Positions 1 through 9,850 of a stretch of DNA of 64,000 nt are shown here, piece after piece (within the stretch, counting starts at the first letter, position 1; each line of letters begins with the position of its first letter). The DNA comes from Bdellovibrionales bacterium (lineage in GTDB: Bacteria; Bdellovibrionota; Bdellovibrionia; Bdellovibrionales; UBA1609), in contig JAHDFM010000016.1 in the NCBI GenBank assembly GCA_020628165.1, positions 1-64,000 of the forward strand, read 5' to 3'. The translations under genes were made by a program, and so were the position numbers. A model generated the notes under the pieces. That model saw nothing but the letters and a program-made list of their open reading frames with translations, was not told the DNA's origin and ran no database searches.

Positions 1-1064
1 CGCCAGTTGCCATCCATTTTCCAGTAACCAACCACTTTATCCCAGTGAGGTGTCCAGTTAGGGTGAAGGGATGTACTTGATGAGAAAGCTTGGTTTTGGT
101 TTTCGTAAATACTTACTAGCTCTGCTTCAGTCAGTGCGACATCAAACAAGGAATACTCATCAATAAACCCATGCCAGTTCCTAGAGGCAGCAAGAGCCCA
201 ATCCCCAATATGACCTGTTCCTGCTGTATCCATTAAAGACCCAGTAGGAACTTCTCTTTGATAGAGTTGCACTTGCTCACCATTAATTAACAGTATTGGA
301 TCGTTACTATTAGAGCTGGAGTTATATGAAAATCCAACATGATATATGTTACCTGGAACAAGTGTATTTGGAGCAGAATACCAATATCCATTATTAGCAC
401 CGTCGTGTAGGGCGCGAATATAAATAGAACCGTAATCACCCCAAGGTGGCTCAGCTGGTTGTTGAACCCAAATTGAAAAGCGTCCTTCAATTTCAAACAA
501 GCGAGGATAGTTATTTGTGAAAGAATCTAACCGCACCCAAGCAGTACCACTCAGAGCAGTCAAGGTCGGACTGGTATAGCTAATATGGTCATCGACACCA
601 TCAAAAAGAATGCCTTGATCAATTTTTGCAAGAGTGCTCGTGAGCCCAGACCCACTATCGACAGGTGTTCCATCAACACCAACATGAGCATTGAATCCAC
701 TGTCTAGTCTCCAATACCCTACGATATTTGCCACACGTGTTGGTAAAATTTTACTGATATCGGTGAGGTCTGTATTTTGAATGCTGAGTTGGTTGTTATT
801 AATTAGTACAGAGCCACCATGAAAACCGGCATTAAAGTCATTGCCAGTTTGCTCAAAATCAAGGGGTTTTAGTGCGACCTTGCCACTGCTAAACTCAATG
901 AGGTCATTGTTATAATCGTAATTGTTACTCGAAGAAAAACTCCAAGTGACATCAAAAGCAGACCCAAGTGTGAGTTCAGTTTTGTCATAGCTACAGGCGA
1001 GGAGTAACAAACTACAGAAATAAATTGCTATTCGAATATAAGTTTTTCCTGCTTTTTGGGCCAT
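1..1064 (-). CDS. LamG-domain lipoprotein, C-terminus cut by the window edge
   Basis: The reading frame is open from the ATG at 1064 to the window edge (354 codons) and continues to the left. The N-terminus is a lipoprotein signal: a basic start, a hydrophobic run and a lipobox ending LLLLAC, with the lipid-carrying Cys at about residue 24. After an Asn/Ser-rich stretch there is a concanavalin-like LamG module containing an FDGVDDHI-type strand motif, a SGTAWV strand and an H-x-GFIDE-type ending. A phrase resembling the start of this module (VGYWRLD) recurs near the edge (VGYWKMD), so a second LamG unit probably follows. Proteins of this kind are surface or secreted carbohydrate- or protein-binding lipoproteins. 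The partner of this one cannot be told from the sequence. Confidence 0.75.
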   Translation of the reverse strand, partial: MAQKAGKTYIRIAIYFCSLLLLACSYDKTELTLGSAFDVTWSFSSSNNYDYNNDLIEFSSGKVALKPLDFEQTGNDFNAGFHGGSVLINNNQLSIQNTDLTDISKILPTRVANIVGYWRLDSGFNAHVGVDGTPVDSGSGLTSTLAKIDQGILFDGVDDHISYTSPTLTALSGTAWVRLDSFTNNYPRLFEIEGRFSIWVQQPAEPPWGDYGSIYIRALHDGANNGYWYSAPNTLVPGNIYHVGFSYNSSSNSNDPILLINGEQVQLYQREVPTGSLMDTAGTGHIGDWALAASRNWHGFIDEYSLFDVALTEAELVSIYENQNQAFSSSTSLHPNWTPHWDKVVGYWKMDGNW

Positions 1065-1451
1065 ATAAACATATCGGTATATTTTGTTAAATAGTTAATT
1101 TTATTGAACATTGATCTGGAGAAAATATTTTTATAACTCAATATTCTAGACCTAACTGTAGGGGGGTTAGTTTATGTAGGTTCTCTTCAGGCTTAAATCT
1201 CAAAACAAGCCAAATAAGATGGATAGAAACTTTAAAACTGTTAAATATTGGACCTTGAGGTAGTGGAATTAGGCCAGTGCTATCTACCAGATTTTTATAG
1301 TGAGTTGCTAGAAAAGCCGTGATCGAGAGACTTAATTTAATTCGAATTTAAAAATGTAGAATATTCATAATAGTACTGGGGACATATAAATTTATACAAA
1401 TATATGGTTACTTAGGTAGCAATAAATATTTAACACAAAGGGGGCATTTTA
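1065..1451. other. Intergenic region with no recognised gene
   Basis: This is an AT-rich region of 387 bases between the divergently transcribed LamG lipoprotein and the next small secreted protein. I see no RNA gene, convincing ORF or strong terminator in it. It should carry both promoters. The only clear signal is an AAAGGGGG Shine-Dalgarno at its right end, serving the gene that begins at 1452. Confidence 0.5.
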
Positions 1452-1883
1452 ATGTTTAAATCCATAAAAATAAGTTTCGCAATTTTAATAAGTATATTTT
1501 TAGTTGTTTCTCAAAACTTATCTGCAGAAGAAAATACAGAAACTACGACTTATTTACATTGTTCAAACAACGAATGGGGAGACGCAGAATTAGAAGTAGA
1601 CGTCTTTGAAGATGGCATTACCGTTCAACTATATGAAACATCAGTACCATTAGATGCTACAATGTTTGATGTTAAAACAACTGATGATGGCAGCCTTTAT
1701 AAAAGAGCTGCAGACAAAACGGTTGAAATTTTTTCTGAAGGTGATTCATACATTGTAAACGTAACAACTGCTTTAATTATTATTTCTAAAGACAAAAAGA
1801 GTCTTACATTAGATATTAATATAGATGGTGGTGAAACCACTTACGACACTTTTCAATGTAACTATAAGACAGTTCCTTATTAA
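1452..1883 (+). CDS. Small secreted protein of unknown function
   Basis: The product is 143 residues. Residues 1-25 form a Sec signal peptide: Lys-rich start, a hydrophobic ILISIFLVV core and an apparent cleavage site near LSA-EE. The mature part is acidic and beta-strand-like, with one Cys near residue 37 and another near 137 that could form a disulfide. The start is well supported by a strong purine-rich Shine-Dalgarno about nine bases upstream. I do not recognise the family. It stands alone between a divergent LamG lipoprotein and a convergent DUF6624 gene, so context gives no role. A periplasmic or secreted location is the only inference I would make. Confidence 0.6.
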   Translation: MFKSIKISFAILISIFLVVSQNLSAEENTETTTYLHCSNNEWGDAELEVDVFEDGITVQLYETSVPLDATMFDVKTTDDGSLYKRAADKTVEIFSEGDSYIVNVTTALIIISKDKKSLTLDINIDGGETTYDTFQCNYKTVPY

Positions 1884-1920
1884 TTAAAATAAATTACTCA
1901 GGGTAAAAAAATTTGAAAGT

Positions 1921-2514
1921 TCACTTTCTCCAACCCACTTTTTTTGCCCACTGTTCAAATTGCAATTTAAAATTATTATGATCGTCTGGGGGAGTGTGAT
2001 TCTCTAGGCGAGCTCTTTCTTGCATATTTCGAATAGCTTCATCCAAACGGCCTAAGCCCATAGCGGCTCTTCTTTCATTCACATTTATTGGGTCATTGAT
2101 CGGATTAGGTTTTAGCTTGCCGTGCTCATCCCAATCAAACTGAGTCCCGTAAGTTTGCAGTCGCCCTTCAAAGACATCGATGCGATCTTGTAAAAAAGCA
2201 ACCTGTTGTTTATTAACAGTGCCTTTCTCCGCTTCGGTGAGCAGTAACAGTAAACATTTTTTTTGAAAAACTGGTCGACTAATACTGTGCTGGAGGATCA
2301 ACCAAGCGGCATCAGAAGCATCTTTACCAACAAGCTTTTCAGTGGGCCAACCGATCTTAGCGATGAAGAGTTCTAACTGTTCACTATTTTTAATATGAAC
2401 ACTTTCCATTTCTGGGTGGTAGTTATTAAAAAGCTCGCCACGCTTGAGTAAATCAGAACGAGTGCTTAGGTCTAATTCTTTAAGTTGGATTAATGTTTCG
2501 ATGATTTTTTTCAT
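1921..2514 (-). CDS. DUF6624-family protein
   Basis: The 197-residue protein matches the pattern I know for DUF6624. A GWPTEKLVG segment is followed by SDAAWLILQH, then FQKKCL, a QDR segment, LQTYGTQF and a Pro/Asn-rich INDPINVNERRAAMGL segment. No catalytic function is established for this family. There is no signal peptide, so it is probably cytoplasmic. It stands alone, convergent with the gene to its left and separated by about 180 bases from the end of the carboxylase-mutase operon on its right. That spacer holds one copy of a short dispersed repeat. Family assignment is from motif memory; function is unknown. Confidence 0.65.
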   Translation of the reverse strand: MKKIIETLIQLKELDLSTRSDLLKRGELFNNYHPEMESVHIKNSEQLELFIAKIGWPTEKLVGKDASDAAWLILQHSISRPVFQKKCLLLLLTEAEKGTVNKQQVAFLQDRIDVFEGRLQTYGTQFDWDEHGKLKPNPINDPINVNERRAAMGLGRLDEAIRNMQERARLENHTPPDDHNNFKLQFEQWAKKVGWRK

Positions 2515-2552
2515 AATAATTCTTATTTAAATTATATTATCTTAAGCCAAAG

Positions 2553-2582
2553 CGATAGGCCCTTCGCTTCGCTCAAGATGAC
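2553..2582. repeat. Short dispersed intergenic repeat, copy 1
   Basis: The segment begins CGATAGG and ends GCTCAAGATGAC. A second intergenic segment at 13898-13928 has the same two ends and nearly the same length. A looser third copy lies at 28087-28134. All three are outside genes. The family and its function are unknown; three copies by eye is suggestive only. Confidence 0.4.
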
Positions 2583-2695
2583 AGGCGGAAACTCAAAATT
2601 ACATATTGGTGCTCGATATAATATACTCTTGCTTAAGCAATTTCTCTATTTGATAAATATTATAAGCCAAAAAGTAGGTCTTTATAATAACAAAT

Positions 2696-4300
2696 CTAAA
2701 ATTTTACTGATTCGCGGTATTGGCCGAAGACTTTTCGTAGTGAATCGCTGATCTCACCGAGTGTGACTTTATTTTTAACGGCTTCAACAAACAACGGCAT
2801 TAAGTTTTCTTTGCTTTCAGCGGCGTTGCAAATCTTTTCGCAGTAACTTTTAACGACATCTAGATCACGGTCTTTCTTGAAAGTTTTAAGGCGTGAGATT
2901 TGTTCCCTGGCTGTTGCTTCAGAGACTTTGAGCACCTCAACGTCACCTTTTTTTTCAGTTTGAGTGAACTGGTTCACGCCAACAATGATGTCTTTCTTGC
3001 TTTCTAAGTTGAGCTGTTGTTGATAGGCCGAATTTTGAATTTCATTTTGGATCCAACCTTTCTCAATACAAGCGATCACCCCGCCCATGTCTTTTATGCG
3101 GTTAATGTAATCGTAAGCAAGCTTTTCAATCTCATCAGTGAGGTTTTCAACAAAATAAGATCCAGCGAGTGGATCAATAGTGTCCGTCACACCACTTTCG
3201 TGGGCGATGATTTGTTGAGTTCTTAAAGCAATGGTGGCAGCTTTCTCTGTTGGTAAACCTAAGGCTTCATCCATAGAGTTTGTATGTAAGCTTTGGGTGC
3301 CGCCTAATACAGAAGCTAATGCTTGCAAGCTGACTCGAGCAATGTTGTTTTCTGGCTGTTGCGCCGTTAACGTTACACCGGCAGTTTGTGAGTGAAAGCG
3401 AAGCTTCAAGGCTTTTTCATCAGTCACTCCAAAGCGATCTTTCATGATGTGAGCCCACATTCTTCGAGCGGCTCTGAATTTTGCAATCTCTTCAAAAAAG
3501 TTATTGTGCACGTTAAAGAAAAAACTCAAACGCTTGGCAAACTTGTTCACATCTAGGCCCTGATCCACAGCTGACTGCACATAAGTGATGGCATTGGCTA
3601 AAGTGAAGGCCACTTCTTGCACGGCCGTACTTCCCGCCTCGCGAATGTGATAACCAGAAATACTAATGGTGTTCCACAAAGGAACTTCGTTGGTGCAGTA
3701 TTCAAAAATATTAGTGATCACCTGCATGGATGGCTTTGGTGGATAGATATAAGTGCCGCGGGCGATGTACTCTTTTAAAAGATCATTTTGAATGGTTCCA
3801 CGCAGGACTTTTTTATCGATTCCTCTATTTTCGGCAACGGCGATGTAAAAGGCTAGTAATATGCCGGCCGTAGAATTGATCGTCATTGATGTGGAAATTT
3901 TTTCTAACGGTAGTTCGTTCAGTAATACTTCCATATCAGCAATACTACTAATGGCAACACCCACTTTGCCAACTTCACCCGTCGACATGATGTGGTCAGA
4001 GTCATAGCCCATTTGAGTGGGCAAATCAAAAGCGACACTTAGGCCGGTGGTGCCCTTATCTAAAAGCAGTTTGTATCTTTCGTTACTTTCCTTAGCCGAT
4101 CCAAAGCCTGCATATTGGCGCATGGTCCACAGTCGGCCCTTGTACATAGTCTCTTGAACACCTCTCGTGAAAGGGAACTGTCCAGGAGTGGAAAGTTTTT
4201 GTTGTATTTCAGAACTGACGTCTTGCTGTGTGTAGTAGTCTTTCAGTTCAATTTGGCTTGATGTTACAAACTCGTCTTTGCGATATTTTTTTTTATCCAT
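2696..4300 (-). CDS. Methylmalonyl-CoA mutase, catalytic (large) subunit without B12 domain
   Basis: This 534-residue protein is the TIM-barrel half of a coenzyme-B12 mutase that interconverts methylmalonyl-CoA and succinyl-CoA. The mutase fold motifs are present in order: the TMRQYAGFG segment at 58-67, [11 protein letters not shown] at 86-96, [13 protein letters not shown] at 169-181 and ISGYH at 214-218. Tyr63 and Arg181 occupy the positions of Tyr89 and Arg207 of the Propionibacterium enzyme. Isobutyryl-CoA mutase has Phe and Gln there, so the substrate is most likely methylmalonyl-CoA. The C-terminal B12-binding domain is absent, so a separate small subunit must be encoded elsewhere. It is the last gene of the asnS-carboxylase operon, eight bases after the BCCP gene. 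This fits propionyl-CoA carboxylation followed by isomerisation to succinyl-CoA. Confidence 0.9.
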   Translation of the reverse strand: MDKKKYRKDEFVTSSQIELKDYYTQQDVSSEIQQKLSTPGQFPFTRGVQETMYKGRLWTMRQYAGFGSAKESNERYKLLLDKGTTGLSVAFDLPTQMGYDSDHIMSTGEVGKVGVAISSIADMEVLLNELPLEKISTSMTINSTAGILLAFYIAVAENRGIDKKVLRGTIQNDLLKEYIARGTYIYPPKPSMQVITNIFEYCTNEVPLWNTISISGYHIREAGSTAVQEVAFTLANAITYVQSAVDQGLDVNKFAKRLSFFFNVHNNFFEEIAKFRAARRMWAHIMKDRFGVTDEKALKLRFHSQTAGVTLTAQQPENNIARVSLQALASVLGGTQSLHTNSMDEALGLPTEKAATIALRTQQIIAHESGVTDTIDPLAGSYFVENLTDEIEKLAYDYINRIKDMGGVIACIEKGWIQNEIQNSAYQQQLNLESKKDIIVGVNQFTQTEKKGDVEVLKVSEATAREQISRLKTFKKDRDLDVVKSYCEKICNAAESKENLMPLFVEAVKNKVTLGEISDSLRKVFGQYRESVKF

Positions 4301-4308
4301 AGTCTCAC

Positions 4309-4830
4309 TTATTCAAAGGAAATGAGTGTTGTGCCAGCTTCCACAGTTTCCGCATCACCGACATGTACTTTTGAAATCACACCGTCTTTTGAGGCGCGCA
4401 TTTCGTTTTCCATTTTCATGGCTTCCATAATGAGTAAAGGATCACCCTCTTTCACTTCCTGCCCTTCTTTGACAAAGACTTTTACAATCTTGCCTGGCAT
4501 TCCTGAAGTAAGAGTGTTCTCACCGCCAAGGCTTTTGCCTGTTTTTAAGCTTTCGTGCAGGATCATTTCATCGTTAAAGATGTTGATCTTGCGGTAAGAG
4601 CCGCGAGTGTAAACCGTGTAGTCGGTTTCATTGCCGATCACGTCGACTAAGTAAGAGCTGTTGTTAAAGATAAAACTGATGGTTTGATCCACTTGTTTGT
4701 AATCTTTTTTTGAGATGTTGTAATAATCCCACTCGTTCTCTTCTTTTTTAACTCCCACGCGCCAAGACTCCCTGTCTTCGCGAATGGTTAAAGCGTAATT
4801 AACTCCGTTGGTTTCTGCTTCAAAATACAT
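4309..4830 (-). CDS. Biotin carboxyl carrier subunit of acyl-CoA carboxylase
   Basis: The last 75 residues or so of this 173-residue protein are a biotinyl domain. It has the canonical EAMKMEN loop, with Lys139 as the biotin attachment site and a preceding Pro/Gly turn near 111-113. The first 100 residues are beta-rich and resemble the bridging region that precedes the biotinyl domain in propionyl-CoA carboxylase alpha chains, but I assign that only tentatively. The gene sits between the biotin carboxylase gene (nine bases upstream) and the mutase gene (eight bases downstream). Biotin carboxylase and carrier functions are therefore on two polypeptides here, which in many actinobacterial and mitochondrial enzymes are fused. 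Confidence 0.9.
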   Translation of the reverse strand: MYFEAETNGVNYALTIREDRESWRVGVKKEENEWDYYNISKKDYKQVDQTISFIFNNSSYLVDVIGNETDYTVYTRGSYRKINIFNDEMILHESLKTGKSLGGENTLTSGMPGKIVKVFVKEGQEVKEGDPLLIMEAMKMENEMRASKDGVISKVHVGDAETVEAGTTLISFE

Positions 4831-4839
4831 AATTGACCT

Positions 4840-6339
4840 CTAGTGCCTGAGCTGTTTTACACGACCCAGCTGCTTCCACTGGCTGTTAGGGTTATACTTA
4901 AAGTTGTTGTTAGACTTGGCGTGATTGTAAGCCTCGATGGCTGCTGAAATTAAAAACACGCGGTCATCAACAAACATGAACATGTCTTCTTGTGTCTTTC
5001 CAGAAATCTCTTGCTCGATGAATTGAGTAGTGTACTCACCGCTCAAAAATTTAGGATGCTTTAAAATATTTCTGTGCAAGTTGATGTTGGTTTTAACACC
5101 TGTGATCATGTACTCACCGAGCGCGCGGTGCAAACGGTTGATACACTCTTGACGATCATGTCCCCAAGCAACGACCTTAGCGATCATTGGGTCATAGAAA
5201 ATGGGAATTTCATAACCTTGGTAAGCTCCACCGTCCACGCGAATAAATGGACCTGTTGGCTCACGGTATCTTCTGATAGCACCGGGGCTTGGAATGAATG
5301 TCATTGGGTCTTCAGCGCAAATTCTTAATTCGATAGCGTGACCAGTTTGTTTTAAGTCTTCTTGCTTGAAAGATAACTTATTACCAGCTGCCACAAGAAT
5401 TTGTTCGCGAACCAAGTCAGTTCCAGTCACGAGTTCTGTGATCGGATGCTCCACCTGTAAGCGCGTGTTCATTTCCATGAAGAAAAATTCTTTGGTGTTG
5501 TTATCAAAAATAAATTCGATCGTTCCTGCACCAACATATTTGATCGACTCGGCAGCCTTCACGGCAACAGAACCCATTGTTTCGCGAACCGTGTCCGGAA
5601 CAGAAATACTTGGCGACTCCTCAATCACTTTTTGGTGACGTCTTTGGACAGAGCACTCGCGCTCAAATAAATGAACGACGTTGCCGTGCTTATCCCCGAA
5701 CACTTGAATTTCAATGTGCTTTGGATTTTGAATAAAACGCTCGATAAAAACGCGGTCATCACTGAAGTAGTTTTTACCTTCTGACTGACAAGCTCTAAAG
5801 CTACTAGCGAGCTCTTTCGGGTCAAGAACCACGCGGATTCCTTTACCACCACCGCCGGCAGAGGCTTTGATAATAACTGGGTAACCAATTTTTTCAGCCA
5901 CTTTTTCAGCTTCAGCAACATCAGTGATGGCACCAGGACTTCCTGGAACTGTTGGAACACCGGCATCTTTCATAAGTTCGCGTGAAGCCAACTTATCACC
6001 CATACTCACAATGTTATCCACAGTTGGGCCAATAAAAGTAATGCCTTCGGCCTCAACGCGTTTCACGAACTCAGCGTTCTCACTTAAAAAACCGTAGCCC
6101 GGGTGAATGGCATCAACGCCCGCCTTTTTACAAACCTCAATGAGTTTATCAATGTTCAAATAAGATTGATTACTTGGTGCGGGGCCAATTTCATAAGCTT
6201 CGTCGGCGAGCATAACATGCAAACTGTCTCTGTCAGCCTCACTGTAAACAGCGACAGAAGAAATATTCATGCTTCGGCAAGAACGAATCACGCGAATGGC
6301 GATCTCTCCTCGATTGGCAATTAGAATTTTTTTAAACAT
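4840..6339 (-). CDS. pccA: Biotin carboxylase subunit of acyl-CoA (propionyl-CoA) carboxylase
   Basis: This 499-residue protein uses ATP to carboxylate biotin on the carrier subunit. It has the N-terminal biotin-carboxylase domain starting KILIANRGEIAIRVIR. An ATP-grasp domain follows, with the glycine-rich KASAGGGGKG loop near 160-169 and the EMNTRLQVEHP motif near 290-300, which includes the catalytic Glu and Arg region. A biotin-carboxylase C-terminal domain comes last. The length is that of an AccC-type subunit plus a short tail, without a fused biotinyl domain. Position in an operon with the carboxyltransferase, carrier and methylmalonyl-CoA mutase argues for propionyl-CoA as the main substrate. 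AccC activity for acetyl-CoA cannot be excluded. Confidence 0.9.
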   Translation of the reverse strand: MFKKILIANRGEIAIRVIRSCRSMNISSVAVYSEADRDSLHVMLADEAYEIGPAPSNQSYLNIDKLIEVCKKAGVDAIHPGYGFLSENAEFVKRVEAEGITFIGPTVDNIVSMGDKLASRELMKDAGVPTVPGSPGAITDVAEAEKVAEKIGYPVIIKASAGGGGKGIRVVLDPKELASSFRACQSEGKNYFSDDRVFIERFIQNPKHIEIQVFGDKHGNVVHLFERECSVQRRHQKVIEESPSISVPDTVRETMGSVAVKAAESIKYVGAGTIEFIFDNNTKEFFFMEMNTRLQVEHPITELVTGTDLVREQILVAAGNKLSFKQEDLKQTGHAIELRICAEDPMTFIPSPGAIRRYREPTGPFIRVDGGAYQGYEIPIFYDPMIAKVVAWGHDRQECINRLHRALGEYMITGVKTNINLHRNILKHPKFLSGEYTTQFIEQEISGKTQEDMFMFVDDRVFLISAAIEAYNHAKSNNNFKYNPNSQWKQLGRVKQLRH

Positions 6340-6352
6340 AATTATTCCTTCC

Positions 6353-7909
6353 TTAAAGAGGTATATTACCGTGTTTCTTTGGTGGGTTCGTGTCTTTTTT
6401 GTTTTTCAACATTTCTAAAGACTCAATGATTCTCTTTCTAGTGATGGCAGGCTCGATGACCTCATCGATGTAACCAAGCTCGGCAGCAACGTATGGGTTG
6501 GCGAACTGACTTTCGTAATTCTCGATGAGCTCTTTTCTAGTTTTATCAACGTCATCGGCATTTTTGATTTCGTTTCTGAACACAATGTTCACAGCACCTT
6601 CAGCACCCATCACTGCGATCTCTGCAGTTGGGTAAGCCAGGTTAATATCGCCGCGTAAGTGTTTTGATGACATCACATCATAGGCACCACCGTAAGCTTT
6701 TCTAGTAACAATCGTCACCTTTGGAACTGTGGCTTCGGCGTAAGCGTAAAGTAACTTCGCACCGTGAGTGATCACACCCGCCCACTCTTGATCTGTTCCA
6801 GGTAAGAAGCCCGGAACATCCACAAAGCTAACGATTGGAATATTAAACGCGTCACAAAAACGAACGAAGCGAGCCGCTTTGATACTCGCTTGAATATTTA
6901 AACAACCAGCAAGAACTTGCGGTTGGTTGGCAACGATACCGACACTGCGGCCGTTGTATCTTGCGTAACCGATAACAATGTTTTGCGCGTAGTGCTCTTG
7001 CACTTCTAAAAAGTAACTTTCATCCACAGTTTTTTTGATGATCTCTTTGATGTCGTAAGGTTTTTTTGGATTGCTTGGTACGATCTCATTTAAACTTTCA
7101 TCTACGCGGTCGGCTTTATCTGAAGTTTCAAGATAAGGTGTGTCGTCTAAGTTGTTCATTGGTAAGAAGTTAAGAAGCTCACGGATCATTAACAAGCAGT
7201 GCTTATCGTTGTCAGTAGCAAAGTGAGCAACTCCTGATTTTTGGTTGTGAGTGAGGGCTCCACCGAGCTCTTCTTTTGTCACTTCTTCGTGAGTTACAGT
7301 TTTAATAACATCAGGGCCAGTTACAAACATGTAACTTGTGTCTTTCACCATAAAGATAAAATCAGTGAGACTCGGGCTATAGACTGCACCACCGGCACAA
7401 GGTCCCATGATTGCACTGATCTGCGGGACAACCCCAGAGGCTAGAGTATTCTTTAAGAAGATGTCAGCATAACCCGCGAGAGCTTCTACACCTTCTTGGA
7501 TACGAGCTCCACCGGAGTCGTTGAGGCCAATGATTGGACAGCCGTTCTTCATGGCCATCTCTTGAATTTTTAAAATTTTGTTAGCTTGGGTGCGCGACAT
7601 ACTGCCACCAAAAACAGTGAAGTCTTGGCTATAGACATAAACGGTTTTGCCGTTGATGCGACCGTAGCCCGTGATCACGCCGTCCCCTGCGATTTTCTTT
7701 TCGCCCATACCGAAGTTTTGGCAACGGTGAGTGATAAAGCGGTCAAGCTCTACAAAGCTACCGGGATCAAGCAATACATCTAAACGCTCTCTAGCAGTTA
7801 ATCGTCCGCCAGTTCGGTGCTTAGCTTGTCTTGCTTCACCGCCCCCCATGTAGGCTGATTGATTTTTATCATCAAGTTTTTTCAGTTTAACTTCTATTTC
7901 TTGTTCCAT
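6353..7909 (-). CDS. pccB: Propionyl-CoA carboxylase beta (carboxyltransferase) subunit
   Basis: The product transfers the carboxyl group from biotin to an acyl-CoA. The 518-residue chain has the crotonase-like N and C domains of PccB. It contains the [12 protein letters not shown] region, a glycine-rich [24 protein letters not shown] in the first half, and [11 protein letters not shown] with [12 protein letters not shown] in the second. I place the start at the ATG at 7909, preceded by an AAGGAGC Shine-Dalgarno seven bases away. The frame stays open for 33 codons further upstream, but that stretch lies inside asnS and does not look like PccB. It is the second gene of the operon, ten bases after asnS. 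Confidence 0.93.
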   Translation of the reverse strand: MEQEIEVKLKKLDDKNQSAYMGGGEARQAKHRTGGRLTARERLDVLLDPGSFVELDRFITHRCQNFGMGEKKIAGDGVITGYGRINGKTVYVYSQDFTVFGGSMSRTQANKILKIQEMAMKNGCPIIGLNDSGGARIQEGVEALAGYADIFLKNTLASGVVPQISAIMGPCAGGAVYSPSLTDFIFMVKDTSYMFVTGPDVIKTVTHEEVTKEELGGALTHNQKSGVAHFATDNDKHCLLMIRELLNFLPMNNLDDTPYLETSDKADRVDESLNEIVPSNPKKPYDIKEIIKKTVDESYFLEVQEHYAQNIVIGYARYNGRSVGIVANQPQVLAGCLNIQASIKAARFVRFCDAFNIPIVSFVDVPGFLPGTDQEWAGVITHGAKLLYAYAEATVPKVTIVTRKAYGGAYDVMSSKHLRGDINLAYPTAEIAVMGAEGAVNIVFRNEIKNADDVDKTRKELIENYESQFANPYVAAELGYIDEVIEPAITRKRIIESLEMLKNKKDTNPPKKHGNIPL

Positions 7910-7919
7910 CGTTAGCTCC

Positions 7920-9218
7920 TTAAGGATGAAGTCGTCCGTACATTCTTGGAAAAGGAATGGTTTCGCGAATATGTGGCAAACCACAAATCCAAGCCACGGT
8001 TCGCTCAATGCCTAAACCGAAACCAGAATGTGGAAAGCTTCCATACCTGCGAACATCCAAATACCACTGGAAGTCCTTCATATCTAAGTTATGTTCTTTT
8101 ATCTTGTCTTGTAATACATCAATGCTCTCTTCGCGCTGTCCGCCACCGATGATTTCACCGTAACCATCTGTGCCGAGCATGTCGCAACTGAGACTGTAGC
8201 CTTTTTCGTTTTCATCTTCTTTCATGTAGAAGGCTTTGATCGCCGACGGAAAGTGATGCACAAACACAGGCTTGTCAAATTTAGAACTGATGATGGTTTC
8301 ATCGGTTCCACCAAAGTCATCGCCGTCGATGAAGTTTGGATTTTCTTTTTTGATAATCTCTACGGCCTCTTTGTAGTGAAGCCTCGGGAATTCACCTTTG
8401 ATTTTTTCTAAGCCGCTGGTGTCGCGCTCTAAAATTTTTAACTCTTCAGCTTTATTTTTAATGGTTCGTTGAATGATGTACTCAACAAATTTTTCAGCAA
8501 GCTCCATGTTGTCGTAAAGGTCATTGAAGGCCACTTCCGGTTCGACCATCCAGAACTCAATAAGGTGTCTTCGCGTTTTTGATTTTTCAGCACGGAAGGT
8601 CGGGCCAAAGCAATAAGCTTTACCAAAGGCAGCTGCTGCCGCTTCCATATAGAGCTGACCACTTTGTGAAAGGTAAGCTTTGTCGTCAAAGTAATTGGTT
8701 TCAAAGAGGTTAGACGTACCTTCACAAGAACTTGGTGTAAAGATCGGTGCGTCCACTAAAGTGAAGCCGTCACCGTTAAAGAAATCTCTGATAGCAGAAA
8801 TAAGTTCTGCGCGAACTCTTAAAGCTGCATGTTGTTTTTTAGAGCGTAACCAAAGGTGGCGGTGATTCATTAAAAAATCGGTGCCGTGCTCTTTAGGAGT
8901 GATCGGGTAGTCGACCGTTTTAGAAAGTATTTTTAATTTTTGTGCTCCAAGTTCAACACCGCCAGGACTTCTTTCTTCAATGCGTGGAACGCCAGTGACC
9001 TCAACACAAGCTTCTTGGGTGACTTCTGAAAAAAGCTCAATGGCTTCTTCTTCACATTCGCCTTTGAAGTAAACGCACTGGCAAAGTCCTGTGCCGTCGC
9101 GCAGGATTAAGAATTTAATTTTTTTACTGGAGGCTCGGTAGTTGTAAACCCAGCCTTTTAAGGTGACTTCTTCACCGATATGATCTTTTAAATCACTAAT
9201 GTAAGTTCTCAAAATCAA
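7920..9218 (-). CDS. asnS: Asparaginyl-tRNA synthetase
   Basis: The 432-residue class II synthetase charges tRNA-Asn with asparagine. An OB-fold anticodon-binding domain occupies about the first 110 residues. Motif 2 ([15 protein letters not shown]) is clear, and motif 3 ([12 protein letters not shown]) is followed by the [10 protein letters not shown] ending that is characteristic of AsnRS rather than AspRS. It heads the operon containing the carboxylase and mutase genes, a coupling that makes no obvious metabolic sense and may simply reflect a shared promoter. The promoter should lie in the long spacer to its right. Confidence 0.95.
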   Translation of the reverse strand: MILRTYISDLKDHIGEEVTLKGWVYNYRASSKKIKFLILRDGTGLCQCVYFKGECEEEAIELFSEVTQEACVEVTGVPRIEERSPGGVELGAQKLKILSKTVDYPITPKEHGTDFLMNHRHLWLRSKKQHAALRVRAELISAIRDFFNGDGFTLVDAPIFTPSSCEGTSNLFETNYFDDKAYLSQSGQLYMEAAAAAFGKAYCFGPTFRAEKSKTRRHLIEFWMVEPEVAFNDLYDNMELAEKFVEYIIQRTIKNKAEELKILERDTSGLEKIKGEFPRLHYKEAVEIIKKENPNFIDGDDFGGTDETIISSKFDKPVFVHHFPSAIKAFYMKEDENEKGYSLSCDMLGTDGYGEIIGGGQREESIDVLQDKIKEHNLDMKDFQWYLDVRRYGSFPHSGFGLGIERTVAWICGLPHIRETIPFPRMYGRLHP

Positions 9219-9850
9219 ACCTCTTTATGGATAACTATTTTAAAGTTAGATTTCTATAATAAATCCAAGAATGCGTATAGTGATAAAATCTAAAAGGAGC
9301 CATATAATGCTTGGTATTAAACTAATGATTTTAATGCTTTACGTAAATATTGTGTGATTCTTAGCATTATAGTTTGTGGTTAGCTTATGAGGGTATTTTC
9401 CTAGTGGATATAAACCCCACTAGAGATCTAAGTTTTGGGTAAATAGCAGGACTAAAAATTAAATAAGAGCGTAGATCATTTGTTTTTTGGAACCATAAAA
9501 GTTGTTTTTTAGATCTGTTTAATCGTATTTTTCAGAGTAACAAAATTAAACAGCACTAGTAATTACAAGTATTTACAAGGATCTTTGTTTATTTTTAGTA
9601 GTTACTGTGGTTATGGAAACTCCTTTTTTATACAAATAGGTGCTGTAAGCTTTGCATCTTTTACGACTCAAACAGGTTAAATTGCAAAATGATTTTAGTT
9701 TGCAGATATATCTTTTAAATGAGTTCTATTGTTTAACTACCGACATTCGTATTGCCTAAGAGTGAAACATTCTTTTGAATCAATAATTCAACGGTTTAAA
9801 TTCAAAAAACTAGATACTAACTATCAGTAATTTTTTTTTAAAATTAGCAG
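9219..9850. other. Long AT-rich intergenic region
   Basis: This is a 632-base spacer between asnS and the subtilase gene, both on the minus strand. It should contain the asnS promoter. A perfect TATAAT at 9255-9260 on the plus strand lies upstream of a possible micro-ORF at 9307-9357. The rest is AT-rich with short homopolymer runs and shows no convincing RNA gene, repeat or terminator. Confidence 0.4.
9307..9357 (+). CDS. Possible 16-residue hydrophobic micro-ORF
   Basis: The start codon is preceded at seven bases by an excellent AAGGAG site, which is unusual for random spacer sequence. The frame codes for a short hydrophobic peptide beginning MLG and ends at TGA. It loosely resembles the start of the 25-residue membrane microprotein at 30666. 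It may be a real leaderless membrane peptide, a truncated relative of that gene, or chance. I rate it as speculative. Confidence 0.2.
   Translation: MLGIKLMILMLYVNIV

Noticed and set aside
5074..5966. Plus-strand and alternative-frame ORFs inside the biotin carboxylase gene
   Set aside because: They are shadow frames of a well-supported gene with no independent motifs.
7910..8008. N-terminal extension of the carboxyltransferase
   Set aside because: The frame is open, but it overlaps asnS and lacks family similarity, while 7909 has a good Shine-Dalgarno.
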